64,000 nucleotides of DNA from Actinomycetota bacterium (GCA_009702045.1 WLIV01000009.1:54019-118018), one strand, 5' to 3'. Shown: positions 50,755-60,056, numbered from the stretch's first letter. Translations and numbers: made by a program. Notes: a model not told the origin generated them from the sequence alone.

Positions 50755-52911
50755 TCAGCGGATCAGCGGATCGCGCGGCAGACCGAGGATGTGCTCGCCG
50801 ATCTGGTTGCGCTTGATCTCCGACGTGCCGCCGGCGATCGACATTCCGCGGTGGCTCATCGCCAGCCGACCGGCCACGTCACCGGCGCCGTCGAGGAAGG
50901 CTGTGTCGGGGCCGGCCATGGCCGTGGTCATGGCCGCGGCCTCGTGGCCCAGCTCGGTGCCGACGAGCTTGGTGATGGCTCCCTCTGGGCCGGGGCCGCC
51001 GCCGCTGACGGCGCGGCTGACGGAGCGCAGGTTCAACATCCGCGACGCGTACTGGGTGGCGATGTAGCGACCGACACGGCCAGCGCCGCCCGGCACCCGC
51101 TCGGGCGCAGCGTCGAGCAGACCCACGAGCACGCTCGCAGCCAACTCGGCGCCACCTTCGCCGCCGCCGATGCTGACGCTCTCGTTGCCGAGCGTGGCGC
51201 GAGCCACGGTCCAGCCACCGTCGATCGGGCCCACCACATCGTCGTCGGGCACGAACACATCGTCGAAGAACACCTCGTTGAACTCGGCGCCGCCACTGGC
51301 CTGCTTCAGCGGGCGCACTTCCACGCCCTTGGCGTGCATGTCGACCACCATCATCGTGATGCCCTGGTGCTTCTTCGCATCGGGGTTGGTGCGTACGGTC
51401 ATGAAGCCGAAACTTGCGAGGTGTGCGCCGGAGGTCCACACCTTCTGGCCGCTCACCAACCAACCGCCATCGACGCGGGTGGCCTTGGTCTTCACTGCGG
51501 CAGCGTCGCTGCCTGCTTCGGGCTCGCTGAACAGTTGGCACCAGATGAGGTCTTGGCGCAGCGCGGGCATCACCCAGCGGCTGACCTGGTCTGCGGTGGC
51601 GTGTTGGATGAGCGTGAGGATCACCCAGCCGGTGATGCTGTACTGCGGGCGCTGCACGCCCGCCGCGGTGAACTCCTGCTCGATGACGATCTGCTCCACC
51701 GCGCCGGCAGCACGACCCCACGGCTTCGGCCAGTGCGGCATGACGTACCCGGTCTCGATCAGCTTGGTGCGCTGCTCGGCGGCGGACAGACCGGCGATCG
51801 ACTTCGCGAACTCGCGCACTGCGTCACGGATCGGTTCGGCCTCGGGCGGCAGTTCGACCGTCTTGGCTCGTTGTACGCCCGCACGAGTGTGCGTGACGCT
51901 GTCGAGCGCAGCCTGCTGCGGATCGACGATCGCGATGAGGGCCGTGGCGCGGCGCAGGTACATGTGCGCATCGTGTTCCCACGTGTACCCGATACCGCCG
52001 TGCACCTGGGTGTTCAGGTTGGCGCACAGGATCGCCGCCTCGAGCGCCAGGACGGCAGCGTTCGCTGCGGCGAAGGAGAAGACGACGCCCCCGGCAGCAT
52101 TGGCGCGAGCTGCGTCCCATACCGCCGCCGTGGCCAGTTCGGTGGCAACGGCCATGTTGGCGCAGTGGTGCTTGACGGCCTGGAAGGTGGCGATCGGGCG
52201 GCCGAACTGGACGCGCACTTTGGCGTATTCGGCGGCCATGTCGGTGCAGGCGCGAGCGACGCCGGTGGCCTCGGCGGCAACGATCAGTCGGGCGAGATCG
52301 GTCAGCGCCGAGCGGGCACCGACCAGGACATCGCCGGATGCACCGTTGAGCGAGACGCGGCCGGACTGGCGGGTGAGGTCGAGGTTGGCAGGCACGGTGA
52401 CGGTGACGCCAGGAGCGTTGGCGGCGATGACGGCCACATCGGTGCCGACGCCGACCACGATGAGGTCGGCCAACCCGGCAGACAGGGTGGTGCCGGCATT
52501 GCCGGTGAATGCGCCGGCTGCGGCCTGCACATCGCCGCCGAGTGCGACGCCGGCCTTCACCGAGCCGTCGGCCAGACCGGGCAGCAAGCGTGCCTTCTGC
52601 TCATCGGTGCCACACGCGTTGATGACCGCGCCGGCGATGATCGAGGCGATGAACGTGCCGGAGGCCAGGCCGCGGCCGAGTTCCTCGGCGATCACGACGG
52701 CTTCCTGGAGGCCGTAGCCGGAACCGCCGTACTGCTCGGGCAGGTGCAGCCCCAGCCAGCCGAGTTCGGCGGCTTCACCGTAGAACGCCGGGCTGGTCTC
52801 CGGAGCTCCGTCCAGCAGGGCACGGGCGAAGCTGAGCGACTTGCGTTGGGTCAGCAGGTCGGAGACGGTGTCGGCAAGGGCGCGGTGGTCATCGGTGATC
52901 GCAATGGACAT
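50755..52911 (-). CDS. Fused double acyl-CoA dehydrogenase (FadE34/ChsE3-like)
   Basis: 718 residues from ATG 52911. The first half (about 1-335) resembles the short partner subunit, with GGSGYGLQEAVVIAEELGRG and VHGGIGYTWEHDAHMYLRRA. The second half (about 345-718) resembles the large subunit, with LFSEPEAGSDAAAVKTKA near 495 and GGTSEIKRNQIGEHILGLP at the end. It thus joins, in reversed order, the two domains that are separate at 3802-6021. In mycobacteria a like fusion acts on steroid side-chain CoA esters. A TACGGT -10 box is 8 nt before the start. Confidence 0.88.
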   Translation of the reverse strand: MSIAITDDHRALADTVSDLLTQRKSLSFARALLDGAPETSPAFYGEAAELGWLGLHLPEQYGGSGYGLQEAVVIAEELGRGLASGTFIASIIAGAVINACGTDEQKARLLPGLADGSVKAGVALGGDVQAAAGAFTGNAGTTLSAGLADLIVVGVGTDVAVIAANAPGVTVTVPANLDLTRQSGRVSLNGASGDVLVGARSALTDLARLIVAAEATGVARACTDMAAEYAKVRVQFGRPIATFQAVKHHCANMAVATELATAAVWDAARANAAGGVVFSFAAANAAVLALEAAILCANLNTQVHGGIGYTWEHDAHMYLRRATALIAIVDPQQAALDSVTHTRAGVQRAKTVELPPEAEPIRDAVREFAKSIAGLSAAEQRTKLIETGYVMPHWPKPWGRAAGAVEQIVIEQEFTAAGVQRPQYSITGWVILTLIQHATADQVSRWVMPALRQDLIWCQLFSEPEAGSDAAAVKTKATRVDGGWLVSGQKVWTSGAHLASFGFMTVRTNPDAKKHQGITMMVVDMHAKGVEVRPLKQASGGAEFNEVFFDDVFVPDDDVVGPIDGGWTVARATLGNESVSIGGGEGGAELAASVLVGLLDAAPERVPGGAGRVGRYIATQYASRMLNLRSVSRAVSGGGPGPEGAITKLVGTELGHEAAAMTTAMAGPDTAFLDGAGDVAGRLAMSHRGMSIAGGTSEIKRNQIGEHILGLPRDPLIR

Positions 52912-52972
52912 AGGTGCAAACCGTAGTCGTGTACACCGACGCAGCGGCAAGCGGAATCTCGGTGGCAGTTGG

Positions 52973-53965
52973 TCAGAGCAGACCGCGGTCGAGGTGTTCC
53001 AACAGCACTGGAACCTCGGCCAGGGCACGCAGCGCGTCGTTCAGGTGGGTGCACCCGTTCGTCTTGCCCAGGTTTTCGAGCACGGCGAGGCGCAGATTGG
53101 CGAGTGGCGTACCGATCAGGCTGGCGGCGGTGTGTTTCGCCGATGGGCATTCGCGGAACGGCAGGATGCGCGGGTCGGGGGTGACGGTCTGCAAGGTCAA
53201 CGTCGCCGCGTCGGCGGTGGCCTGCAAGCGGTACTCGTGCACTGCCACTCGGTCGAGGTGGGGGTCGCCGGCACTGTCCTGGAATGCGGAGTCGATCACG
53301 ATTGTGTCGCCGTCGCGCCACACGTCGATGCGCCGCGCGCGTCGCATCGAGAGGCCCGGCAGCTCGGCCAGGTCGTGCCAGCCGTGCGGATCGTCGGGGT
53401 TGATCAGTGAGCCGACCTGCTGGACGCGGTGGGCGACGGCACCGGATTGCTGCTCGATGAGTGAGCTGTTCCCGGGTGCGAAGCCGATGCAAACACCCTC
53501 CAGGTTGATGCGCGGCCGTTCGTGACTCGGCGGCAACAACTCCGGCCAGCGCACAACGACGAAGCCGGCGATGAGGCTGCATCCGGAGATGTCGTCGAGC
53601 AGTAGGTACAGGGGTGTGCCTGCTTCGCGTTCGCCCGGCAACGCGTGGTCGAGCGCCGCTCGTAGATGGCCGCCGCCCTGGCAACCGATCAGTGCTTCGA
53701 TGTTGGCGCGCTCGGGTGTGCTGCTGACGGAGACGATCTTGCGTCCAGGAGCGATGCCGACGCTGGCCGCTGCTGCGGCGACGACGCTGGGCATATCGGC
53801 AGGGTCGATGGTGACGGCGTCGCGTGCAGTGCCTTCGAGTTGCAGGAGGCGGCCGATGCCCTCGGGCCACAACATGTCCACCGTGGATGTCCGGCGCACC
53901 GAACGTGCTGGTCTGACAGGTGCTGGTCCCGCAGGTCCGGCGACATCTTGCAGGGGGTCGATCAC
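52973..53965 (-). CDS. DUF2889-family protein
   Basis: 330 residues from GTG 53965, supported by a TACGGT -10 box 6 nt upstream. It contains the DUF2889 signature: RRIDVWRDGDTIVIDSAFQDS, the VHEYRLQATADAATLTLQTVTPDPRILPFRECPSA block and, near the end, TNGCTHLNDALRALAEVPVLLEHLD. Function is unknown; the family is found with aromatic and hydrocarbon catabolic genes of actinobacteria. It is divergent from the crotonase gene (53 bp) and upstream of the fused dehydrogenase on the same strand (61 bp). Confidence 0.8.
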   Translation of the reverse strand: MIDPLQDVAGPAGPAPVRPARSVRRTSTVDMLWPEGIGRLLQLEGTARDAVTIDPADMPSVVAAAAASVGIAPGRKIVSVSSTPERANIEALIGCQGGGHLRAALDHALPGEREAGTPLYLLLDDISGCSLIAGFVVVRWPELLPPSHERPRINLEGVCIGFAPGNSSLIEQQSGAVAHRVQQVGSLINPDDPHGWHDLAELPGLSMRRARRIDVWRDGDTIVIDSAFQDSAGDPHLDRVAVHEYRLQATADAATLTLQTVTPDPRILPFRECPSAKHTAASLIGTPLANLRLAVLENLGKTNGCTHLNDALRALAEVPVLLEHLDRGLL

Positions 53966-53971
53966 GCCTGC

Positions 53972-54011
53972 ACCGTAAACGCAGACAGGGCGAACCGCCA
54001 ATCCCTAGAGT
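53972..54011. promoter_or_regulatory. Divergent leaderless promoters of DUF2889 and crotonase genes
   Basis: TACGGT on the minus strand (53972-53977) is 6 nt before GTG 53965. TAGAGT on the plus strand (54006-54011) is 7 nt before ATG 54019. Both transcripts would start at or within a base of the start codon. Confidence 0.5.
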
Positions 54012-54018
54012 TCACTCA

Positions 54019-54858
54019 ATGTCCGACGAATCAGCGACTCCCAGCGCGCCCGTGATCCTTACTGAAGTGGTGGATCGCATTGGCATCATCACGCTGAACC
54101 GACCCGAGCGACGCAACGCGCTGAATGGTGAGCTGATGGGTGCGTTGCACGATGCGGTTCTGCAGATGGCGGCCGACCCCGAAGCCAAAGTTGTCATCCT
54201 CACCGGAGCGGCACCCGAGGGCATGCATGGCGGGTTCTGTTCGGGTGGCGATGTGAAGGGCGGCGGTCGCGGCGCACCGGGTAGTGAGAAGGGTGTGCCG
54301 CGCGACGCGTTGGAGGGCGACCTGGCCCGCCACGACGAGCACGCCTCGATGCTGCTGCACCAGATGCCGAAGCCGACGATCGCGATGGTGGGCGGCCCGG
54401 CGGTCGGCGCGGGGTTCAGTCTTGCCGCGGCGTGCGATCTCCGCTACGCCTCCACGGACGCGGTGTTCGCCGCCAACTTCATGCCCAACGGTCTGTCGGG
54501 CGACTATGGCGGCACGTTCCTGTGGACCCAGATCGTGGGCACCGCCCGTGCACGGCAGATGTATCTGCTGAACGACAAGATCAGCGCCGAACAGGCACTG
54601 GAGTGGGGCATGGTGCACGGTGTGCTGCCCCCCGATCAGTTGCGCGAATACACACTCGATATCGCCCGGCGGATGGTGCGCACTCCCGCAGAGTTGCTGG
54701 AACTGGTGAAGGACAACCTCAACCAGGCCGAGGACGAGGTCGGCCGTCGGCGCTTCCTGCTGGCCAACGAGGCCCACAATCAGAGTGAGGCGGCCCGCAA
54801 GATGGCTGCCCGCATGGCCGCCAAGCAGGCGCAACAGGCTCAGCAGCAGCAGGAATGA
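54019..54858 (+). CDS. Enoyl-CoA hydratase/isomerase (crotonase) family protein
   Basis: 279 residues from ATG 54019. The first oxyanion-hole segment is HGGFCSGGDVKGGG near residue 78 and the second KPTIAMVGGPAVGAGFSLAAACDLRYA near 125. The region usually carrying the catalytic glutamates reads FMPNGLSGDYGGTFLW, so one expected Glu is replaced, and the reaction could be isomerisation, C-C cleavage or thioester hydrolysis instead of hydration. The C-terminus ends in Gln-rich repeats (AKQAQQAQQQQE). A double CoA-transferase gene follows 64 bp downstream. Confidence 0.85.
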   Translation: MSDESATPSAPVILTEVVDRIGIITLNRPERRNALNGELMGALHDAVLQMAADPEAKVVILTGAAPEGMHGGFCSGGDVKGGGRGAPGSEKGVPRDALEGDLARHDEHASMLLHQMPKPTIAMVGGPAVGAGFSLAAACDLRYASTDAVFAANFMPNGLSGDYGGTFLWTQIVGTARARQMYLLNDKISAEQALEWGMVHGVLPPDQLREYTLDIARRMVRTPAELLELVKDNLNQAEDEVGRRRFLLANEAHNQSEAARKMAARMAAKQAQQAQQQQE

Positions 54859-54922
54859 TCGAGCAAATTTAGAGTAGTATTTTCCAGATCACTGCTGAAC
54901 GCAGTCAGAGGGGGCTTTGAGC

Positions 54923-57379
54923 ATGCTGCCGTTCGAGGGTTTGCGCGTCATCGACATCTCACCGAATCGGGTCGGTGCTCAGGTCAGCCAGCTGTTCGCC
55001 GACTTCGGCGCGGACGTGATCCAGATCGAACCGCCCGGTGGCGCCAGCATCCGTCATTCGGCTGCGTACCCGTTCTGGGGGCGCGGGAAGCGCAGTATCC
55101 AACTCGACCTGCACCAGCACGCTGACCGCGACATCGTGCGCGATCTGGCACGTCAGGCCGACATCGTGATCGAGACCCAGCAGACCGGTGTGCTGGATGG
55201 TTTCGGGTTGGGGTACGACGATCTTCGGGTGATCAACCCGCGGCTGATCTACACCTCCATCACTGGCTTTGGTCGGCACGGGCCCTACGCCCATGTGGCC
55301 GGGTATGAGGGCGTCGTCCAGGCCAAGTTGGGACTGTTCAAGGTGTCCCAGAGGATGTCGCCGTACGAGGCACCCCCGTTCGTCTCGGTGCCGTTCGCCG
55401 GGTTTTCCGCCAGCCAGGTGGCCATTCACGGCACGTTGGCGGCCTTGATGGACCGCGATCACAGCGGGCTGGGGCAGCGGGTGGAAACCAACCTGGCGCA
55501 TGCGTTCTTGTCGCTCGACACGTGGGCATGGTTCGAAGATCTGATCTGGACCCGCTGGCCCGACGCGTTCAAGTCGAACTCCGCGTGGGACGAGCAGGGG
55601 CGACCGCAGAGCCCGCTGACGTTGATGTTGATGATCTGCCTCACCAAGGACGGTCGCTGGCTGCAGTTCGCCTCGGTTGCGCCGCGTCTGTATGCCGCGT
55701 TGATGGCGGCGTTGGGGCTGGACTGGATGTTCACCGACCCCGAGTGGGAGGGGCTGCCGGCGTTCCCCGAGCATCCGCAGAAGCGCGGCGACCTGTGGGT
55801 GCGCATGCTCGAGGCGGCGCGCACCAAGACGCTTGCCGAGTGGACTGTCATCTTCGATGCCGATCCGAACGTATTCGCCGAGCAGTTCCGCAGCGGCCCC
55901 GGTGCGCTCGAGCACCCGCAACTGATCCACGACGGATTCACGGTGGAGGTCGAGGACAAAGAGCGCGGTGTTGTGCGTCAGCCGGGTGCGCTCGTCAAGG
56001 CCTCAACGACGCAGGCCGTGCTGAAGTCGGCCCCGATGCTCGACGAACACCGCGCCGAGATTCTGGCGCTCGCCGCGCAACCGGCCCCGGTGGCGGCGGG
56101 AGTGGTGGCGGCCGCCGCGGTGCCTGCACCTGCGGGTCTGCCGCTCGCGGGCGTCACGATTCTCGAGCTGGCCACGCTGTTCGCCGGGCCGCACGGTACG
56201 ACGATGCTCACCGACCTGGGAGCGCGGGTGATCAAGGTCGAGCCTCTCGTTGGCGACCGCATCCGCAACATCATCCAGTTCCCCGAGTCGGGTGGGGCGA
56301 AGGTGATGCAGGGTAAGGAGAGTCTGGCGATCGACCTCGGCACCGATGAGGGCAAGGCCATCGTGCGCGAGATCGCGTCGAAGGTCGATGTCGTGATGCA
56401 GGGCTATCGCGCCGGAGCGATGCGACGCATGGGTCTCGACTACGACAGCGTCAAGGCCACCAACCCGGATGTGATCTACGTCAATGCTCCTGGCTACGGC
56501 GTCGACGGACCGTACGGGGGTCGCCCTGCCTATGCGCCCAGCATCGGCGCGGCCACGGGTCAGCCGTTGGCCAACGTGGGCGACACGGTGCGCGAGTCCG
56601 ACGACCTGACGTTGGCGGAAGTGCAGGACGGTGCTCGCCGTCTGTCCGGTGCTGCCTCGATGTCGAATGCTCAGGCCGACGGCATCGCCGCACTCGGTGT
56701 GGCCTCGGCGATCATGTTCGGCTTGGCCGCTCGCCAGCGCGGCGCAGGTGGGCAGGAGTTGTTCTCCTCGATGCTGAACACGGGAGCGCACGCGATGTCG
56801 GCACAGGCCGTCGTCTACCCGGGTTGCCCGAAGGAGCCTGAGGTCGATCACGAACTCCGTGGGCTGGGTTCGCTCTATCGCATCTACGACGCACGGGAGG
56901 GCTACGTCTTCCTCGCGGCCATGACACCTGGCGACTGGGAGCGTCTGGCGCGGGCACTGGCTCCGTACGTTGACGTGGCGAACGACGAGCGGTTCCGCAC
57001 GAATGCGGGACGGAACGCGCACCCCAAGGAACTGATCGCAATTCTGGCCGAGGTGTTCACCAAGAAGACGGCCGCCGAGTGGGAGGCGGAGTTGCTGCCG
57101 CGTGGCATCGGCTGCGTCGAGCTGAACATGGAGAGCATCGAGCGCAAGTTGAACGATCCGGCCTTCGGTGCTGCCAGCGGCTACTTGGCACCCACCGTCC
57201 ACCCGATCTTCGACGAGCACGACCGCATCGCACCGTACGTGCAGTTCTCGCGATCGCTCACGCAGGCATTGCCGGGTGTGTTGGCCGGCCAGCACACCGA
57301 TGCGCTGCTGGCTGAGTTCAACGGCAAGTCGCCGACAGAGATAAACGACCTGGCGGCTCGCAGCGTCGTCGGTCGCTGA
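54923..57379 (+). CDS. Double-domain family III CoA-transferase (CaiB/BaiF)
   Basis: 818 residues from ATG 54923, with a GGGGG ribosome binding site 8 nt upstream; a TTG at 54917 is less likely. The first half opens GLRVIDISPNRVGAQVSQLFADFGA and the second half, near residue 415, opens GVTILELATLFAGPHGTTMLTDLGA. It is a close paralog of the protein at 15772-18201, with the same length and segment order. It presumably transfers CoA to or from an acid of the crotonase/dehydrogenase pathway. A hairpin overlaps the stop codon. Confidence 0.88.
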   Translation: MLPFEGLRVIDISPNRVGAQVSQLFADFGADVIQIEPPGGASIRHSAAYPFWGRGKRSIQLDLHQHADRDIVRDLARQADIVIETQQTGVLDGFGLGYDDLRVINPRLIYTSITGFGRHGPYAHVAGYEGVVQAKLGLFKVSQRMSPYEAPPFVSVPFAGFSASQVAIHGTLAALMDRDHSGLGQRVETNLAHAFLSLDTWAWFEDLIWTRWPDAFKSNSAWDEQGRPQSPLTLMLMICLTKDGRWLQFASVAPRLYAALMAALGLDWMFTDPEWEGLPAFPEHPQKRGDLWVRMLEAARTKTLAEWTVIFDADPNVFAEQFRSGPGALEHPQLIHDGFTVEVEDKERGVVRQPGALVKASTTQAVLKSAPMLDEHRAEILALAAQPAPVAAGVVAAAAVPAPAGLPLAGVTILELATLFAGPHGTTMLTDLGARVIKVEPLVGDRIRNIIQFPESGGAKVMQGKESLAIDLGTDEGKAIVREIASKVDVVMQGYRAGAMRRMGLDYDSVKATNPDVIYVNAPGYGVDGPYGGRPAYAPSIGAATGQPLANVGDTVRESDDLTLAEVQDGARRLSGAASMSNAQADGIAALGVASAIMFGLAARQRGAGGQELFSSMLNTGAHAMSAQAVVYPGCPKEPEVDHELRGLGSLYRIYDAREGYVFLAAMTPGDWERLARALAPYVDVANDERFRTNAGRNAHPKELIAILAEVFTKKTAAEWEAELLPRGIGCVELNMESIERKLNDPAFGAASGYLAPTVHPIFDEHDRIAPYVQFSRSLTQALPGVLAGQHTDALLAEFNGKSPTEINDLAARSVVGR

Positions 57380-57420
57380 CCGACCCCGCTGCCGACAACG
57401 CGTCCGACCCCGCTGCCGAC
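57368..57420. terminator. Hairpin over the stop codon plus 17-bp direct repeats
   Basis: GTCGGTC (57368-57374) pairs with GACCGAC (57378-57384) around GCT; the TGA stop is at 57377-57379. CCGACCCCGCTGCCGAC occurs at 57380-57396 and again at 57404-57420. These could act as a terminator, without a T-tract. Confidence 0.4.
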
Positions 57421-57459
57421 CGGGGGACTACTCCACCTGAGCTGACACCCGCGTCAAGT

Positions 57460-57471
57460 TACGATCGTGGC
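57460..57471 (+). promoter_or_regulatory. Predicted leaderless promoter (-10 TACGAT)
   Basis: TACGAT at 57460-57465 is 6 nt before ATG 57472, with no ribosome binding site. Confidence 0.5.
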
Positions 57472-58023
57472 ATGGACGACCTCGCCGCACGTATCGATCG
57501 CCTCGAATCGATCGACGCCATCCGTCAACTTGTCAGCTTCTACGGGATGTGCATCGACCATCGCGATATGGACACGTTGACCAAGCTGTTCATTCCTGAG
57601 GTCCGGGTGACGCGCACGGAGAGCGGACACGAGGCGTTGCGGGCGTTGCTGGATTCGCAGATGTACCAGTTCACGACGAGCATCCACTTCGTGGGCAACC
57701 ACGTGATCGACTTCATCGATGCGGATCATGCCGAGGGCAAGCAGTACTCGAAGGTCGAGCACGAGTACGGCGAGCAGTGGGTGATGATGGGCATCGAGTA
57801 CTGGGATCGCTACGAGCGCCGTGATGGGAAGTGGTTGTTCACCGGTCGTCAGGTGAAGAGCTTCTACGCGTGCGACACGATGGAGCGTCCGAACGGGCCG
57901 GACAAAGTGCGCTGGGCGGTCAGCGGCCCCGCCGAGATTCCGATGCGGTACGACACGTGGCGGGCGTTCTGGGCTGACGAGCAGGCCAAGGCCGCGGCGA
58001 AGGCGTATCTCCAGCGCGGATGA
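57472..58023 (+). CDS. SnoaL-like / NTF2-fold protein
   Basis: 183 residues beginning MDDLAARIDRLESIDAIRQLVSFYGMCIDHRDMDTLTKLF, the characteristic first helices of the SnoaL_4 group, then conserved strands with TSIHFVGNHVIDF and YWDRYERRDGKWLFTGRQVKSFY. Members are cyclases, isomerases, dehydratases or scytalone-like enzymes on ring substrates; many are uncharacterised. It lies between the CoA-transferase gene and an 86-residue membrane protein gene. Substrate unknown. Confidence 0.8.
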   Translation: MDDLAARIDRLESIDAIRQLVSFYGMCIDHRDMDTLTKLFIPEVRVTRTESGHEALRALLDSQMYQFTTSIHFVGNHVIDFIDADHAEGKQYSKVEHEYGEQWVMMGIEYWDRYERRDGKWLFTGRQVKSFYACDTMERPNGPDKVRWAVSGPAEIPMRYDTWRAFWADEQAKAAAKAYLQRG

Positions 58024-58044
58024 CGCCTGGCTACGCTCGCTGAC

Positions 58045-58305
58045 GTGCCGACACGTGACGACGAGAGCGAACCGCTGCAGGCGCATGAAGATCCGGAACT
58101 GCTGGCGCTGCTGAAGTACGCGGTCGTCAGCGGCCTGATCGGTGTGGTGCTGTGGCATCTCGGCACGACGGATCGCGGCAGCGTGCTGCCGGTGGTGTTC
58201 AAAATCGGCGGAGGGCTTTGTTTCCTCGTCACCGCGTGGAGCGGCGTGTGGATGGTGATGCTGGCGGCACTGGTGGTCGTGCACAAGCTACGTGGTCGCC
58301 ACTAG
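58045..58305 (+). CDS. Small two-helix membrane protein
   Basis: 86 residues from GTG 58045. An N-terminal acidic stretch (DDESEPLQAHEDPEL) precedes two hydrophobic helices (YAVVSGLIGVVLWHLG and GGGLCFLVTAWSGVWMVMLAALVVV), ending in a basic tail. No family is recognised. A TACGCT -10 box lies 7 nt before the start. It is probably a real small protein, since the frame runs without interruption between two genes and has membrane-helix composition. Confidence 0.6.
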   Translation: MPTRDDESEPLQAHEDPELLALLKYAVVSGLIGVVLWHLGTTDRGSVLPVVFKIGGGLCFLVTAWSGVWMVMLAALVVVHKLRGRH

Positions 58306-58348
58306 CGTCGGGCGCTGACCGCGCCGTCGGCTGCGCGGAGGGGGAGTC

Positions 58349-59110
58349 ATGGGGATGGACAGGGAACACGAGGGCCGCATCGCGGTCGTCACCGGCGGCG
58401 GTCGCGGGTTCGGTAAGGCGTTCGGTCACGCGCTCGCGGCGCGCGGAGCGCACGTGGTGCTGGCCGATATCGAGCCGGCGGTGGGCGAGGAGGCGGCAGC
58501 GGAGATCCGTGCTGCGGGGGGTTCGGCCAGCGCGTTTCCCGTGGATGTCGCCGACGAACTGCAGGCCGAAGCGCTGGTGGCCGACACCGTGGCCAAGCAC
58601 GGCGGCATCGACATCTTCATCAACAATGCCGGGCTGCATTCGGCCGCGTTCAACCACCCCACGTCCACGTTGGGTGTCGCCAAGCTCCGCCGCCTGATGG
58701 ACGTGAACGTGATGGGCACGATCATCTGCACGATGGCTGCCGCTCCGGCGATGAAGGGCCGCAAGGGCGCCGCGATCATGAACATCTCGTCGATGGCCGC
58801 CTACGGCTGTGGCACGGCGTATGGCGTGTCCAAGCTGGCGGTGCAGGGCATCACGATGATGTCGGCCCGTGAACTCGGTCCCGACGGCATCCGTGTGAAT
58901 GCCATCGCCCCGGGTCTGATCTTCACCGAGACCATCCGTGCCGAACTGCCGCCTGCCGTGGTGGAGATGGTGAAGGGCACCCAACTGATCAACCGTGAAG
59001 GTGAAGAGCCGGACATCGTCGAGATGATGTTGTTCCTGTGCTCGGACCGGTCGTCGTTCATCACCGGCGAGACGTACCGCGTCAGCGGTGGGGCCACGCT
59101 GCAGATCTGA
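58349..59110 (+). CDS. Short-chain dehydrogenase/reductase (SDR)
   Basis: 253 residues from ATG 58349 with a GGAGGGGGAG ribosome binding site. TGGGRGFGKAFGHAL at about residues 12-26 (GFG in place of GIG), NNAGLHSAAF near 91, and the catalytic part MNISSMAAYGCGTAYGVSKLAVQG near 140-160 with Ser, Tyr and Lys. It oxidises or reduces a small alcohol or ketone. Its 3' end has a decayed copy downstream at 59881-59919. Confidence 0.87.
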   Translation: MGMDREHEGRIAVVTGGGRGFGKAFGHALAARGAHVVLADIEPAVGEEAAAEIRAAGGSASAFPVDVADELQAEALVADTVAKHGGIDIFINNAGLHSAAFNHPTSTLGVAKLRRLMDVNVMGTIICTMAAAPAMKGRKGAAIMNISSMAAYGCGTAYGVSKLAVQGITMMSARELGPDGIRVNAIAPGLIFTETIRAELPPAVVEMVKGTQLINREGEEPDIVEMMLFLCSDRSSFITGETYRVSGGATLQI

Positions 59111-59240
59111 GTGCTCGGCCACACGGTCCGAGGACAAGGAGGCTTCCGTGGGGGAACGGAGCGCAGGGGCGGTGCGGAAGTTCTGAACCATCACGAAGGG
59201 GCCGTTGCGACTGCCTGCCTCCGCCGTGACACAGTGGCGT

Positions 59241-59711
59241 ATGGAAATCGCCCGTATCTCGGCAGCCGTGGCCAGCACAGCGCTCGTCGCCGGCTACGTC
59301 GTCGGTTCGGGCCTGTGGGTGACCACTGGCGATGTCTGGTACCGCTCGCTCGAGCAGCCGCCCTGGCAACCACCCGGCGCCGTGTTCGGCATCATCTGGC
59401 CCTACAACTTCGCCGCGCTCATCGCCGCCGGTGTCGCCGTGGCGCTCAGCGGATCGCCCGCTGCCCGAACGGTGTGGCTGGTCGGCTTGGCGCTCAGCAT
59501 CATCGCGTCGCTCACCTGGGCGCGCCTGTTCTTCGCCGACCATTCACTGTGGCCGGCGGCCATCGCCCTCATCGCCGCAGCCGTGCTGACCGTGCCCATC
59601 GTGGTGGCCGCCTGGAACACCCGTACCTGGGCGGGCGCGATCCTGCTGCCGTACAACGTGTGGGTGGCATTGGCCGCCTGGCTGTCGGTCGGCTACGCGC
59701 TCCGGAACTGA
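59241..59711 (+). CDS. tspO: TspO/MBR (translocator protein) family membrane protein
   Basis: 156 residues from ATG 59241. The tryptophan-rich TspO signature lies in WYRSLEQPPWQPPGAVFGIIWPYNF near residues 34-58, with further segments TWARLFFADHSLWPAA and TWAGAILLPYNVWVALAAWLSVGYAL. Five hydrophobic helices fit the family. TspO proteins bind porphyrins and cholesterol-like ligands and respond to stress. The start was chosen at the second possible ATG because the upstream part is not hydrophobic. Confidence 0.85.
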   Translation: MEIARISAAVASTALVAGYVVGSGLWVTTGDVWYRSLEQPPWQPPGAVFGIIWPYNFAALIAAGVAVALSGSPAARTVWLVGLALSIIASLTWARLFFADHSLWPAAIALIAAAVLTVPIVVAAWNTRTWAGAILLPYNVWVALAAWLSVGYALRN

Positions 59712-60056
59712 GCCGGCGCTGGCACTGAGTGGCTGTCAGAACTGAGCAGACGCGCGCGACGAAAATTTTGCGGACCGGCTGACAATCTCGAGACCAACCC
59801 CGTCGAATTCGAACTCGCCTTCACCGACCAGGCAGCATGATCACAACAGAACAACCGTCAACCAAAGTCGCGGCAGACCCGAAGAGCCGGACATCGTCGG
59901 GGTGATGTTGTTCCTGTGCGCGACCCTGCAGCTCGTCAGCGTGCGGGGACCTTTGGCCCTTCTTGTCTCGGAACCGTCAAGCCGTCGCTGGCGTCGGCCG
60001 ATAGGAGAGTGTTCGCACGGCAGCCGAAGCCGTCGTCATCACGAGGAGCGCCGAAG
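59712..60056. other. Intergenic region with lower GC and a gene remnant
   Basis: 345 bp without a supported gene. Positions 59760-59880 are AT-richer than the surroundings. The part at 59881-59919 is a decayed copy of the SDR 3' end, listed separately. A 22-codon frame from ATG 59837 runs into that copy but has no recognisable product. A GAGGAG ribosome binding site for the ferredoxin gene is at the right end. Confidence 0.55.
59881..59919 (+). pseudogene. Remnant of an SDR gene 3' region
   Basis: These 39 bases match 37 of 39 bases of the SDR gene at 59003-59041 (differences in the GAGA/GGGG stretch). Downstream, GCGACCCTGCAG recalls the SDR's final bases. It looks like a fragment left after duplication and deletion, about 0.8 kb from the intact copy. 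It is probably not functional. Confidence 0.7.

Noticed and set aside
50731..52926. A 731-codon open frame on the plus strand opposite the fused dehydrogenase
   Set aside because: Same reason: the minus strand has full dehydrogenase motifs and the plus translation resembles nothing.
59837..59905. A 22-codon open frame as a small gene
   Set aside because: It reads through the SDR remnant, has no ribosome binding site and no conserved pattern.
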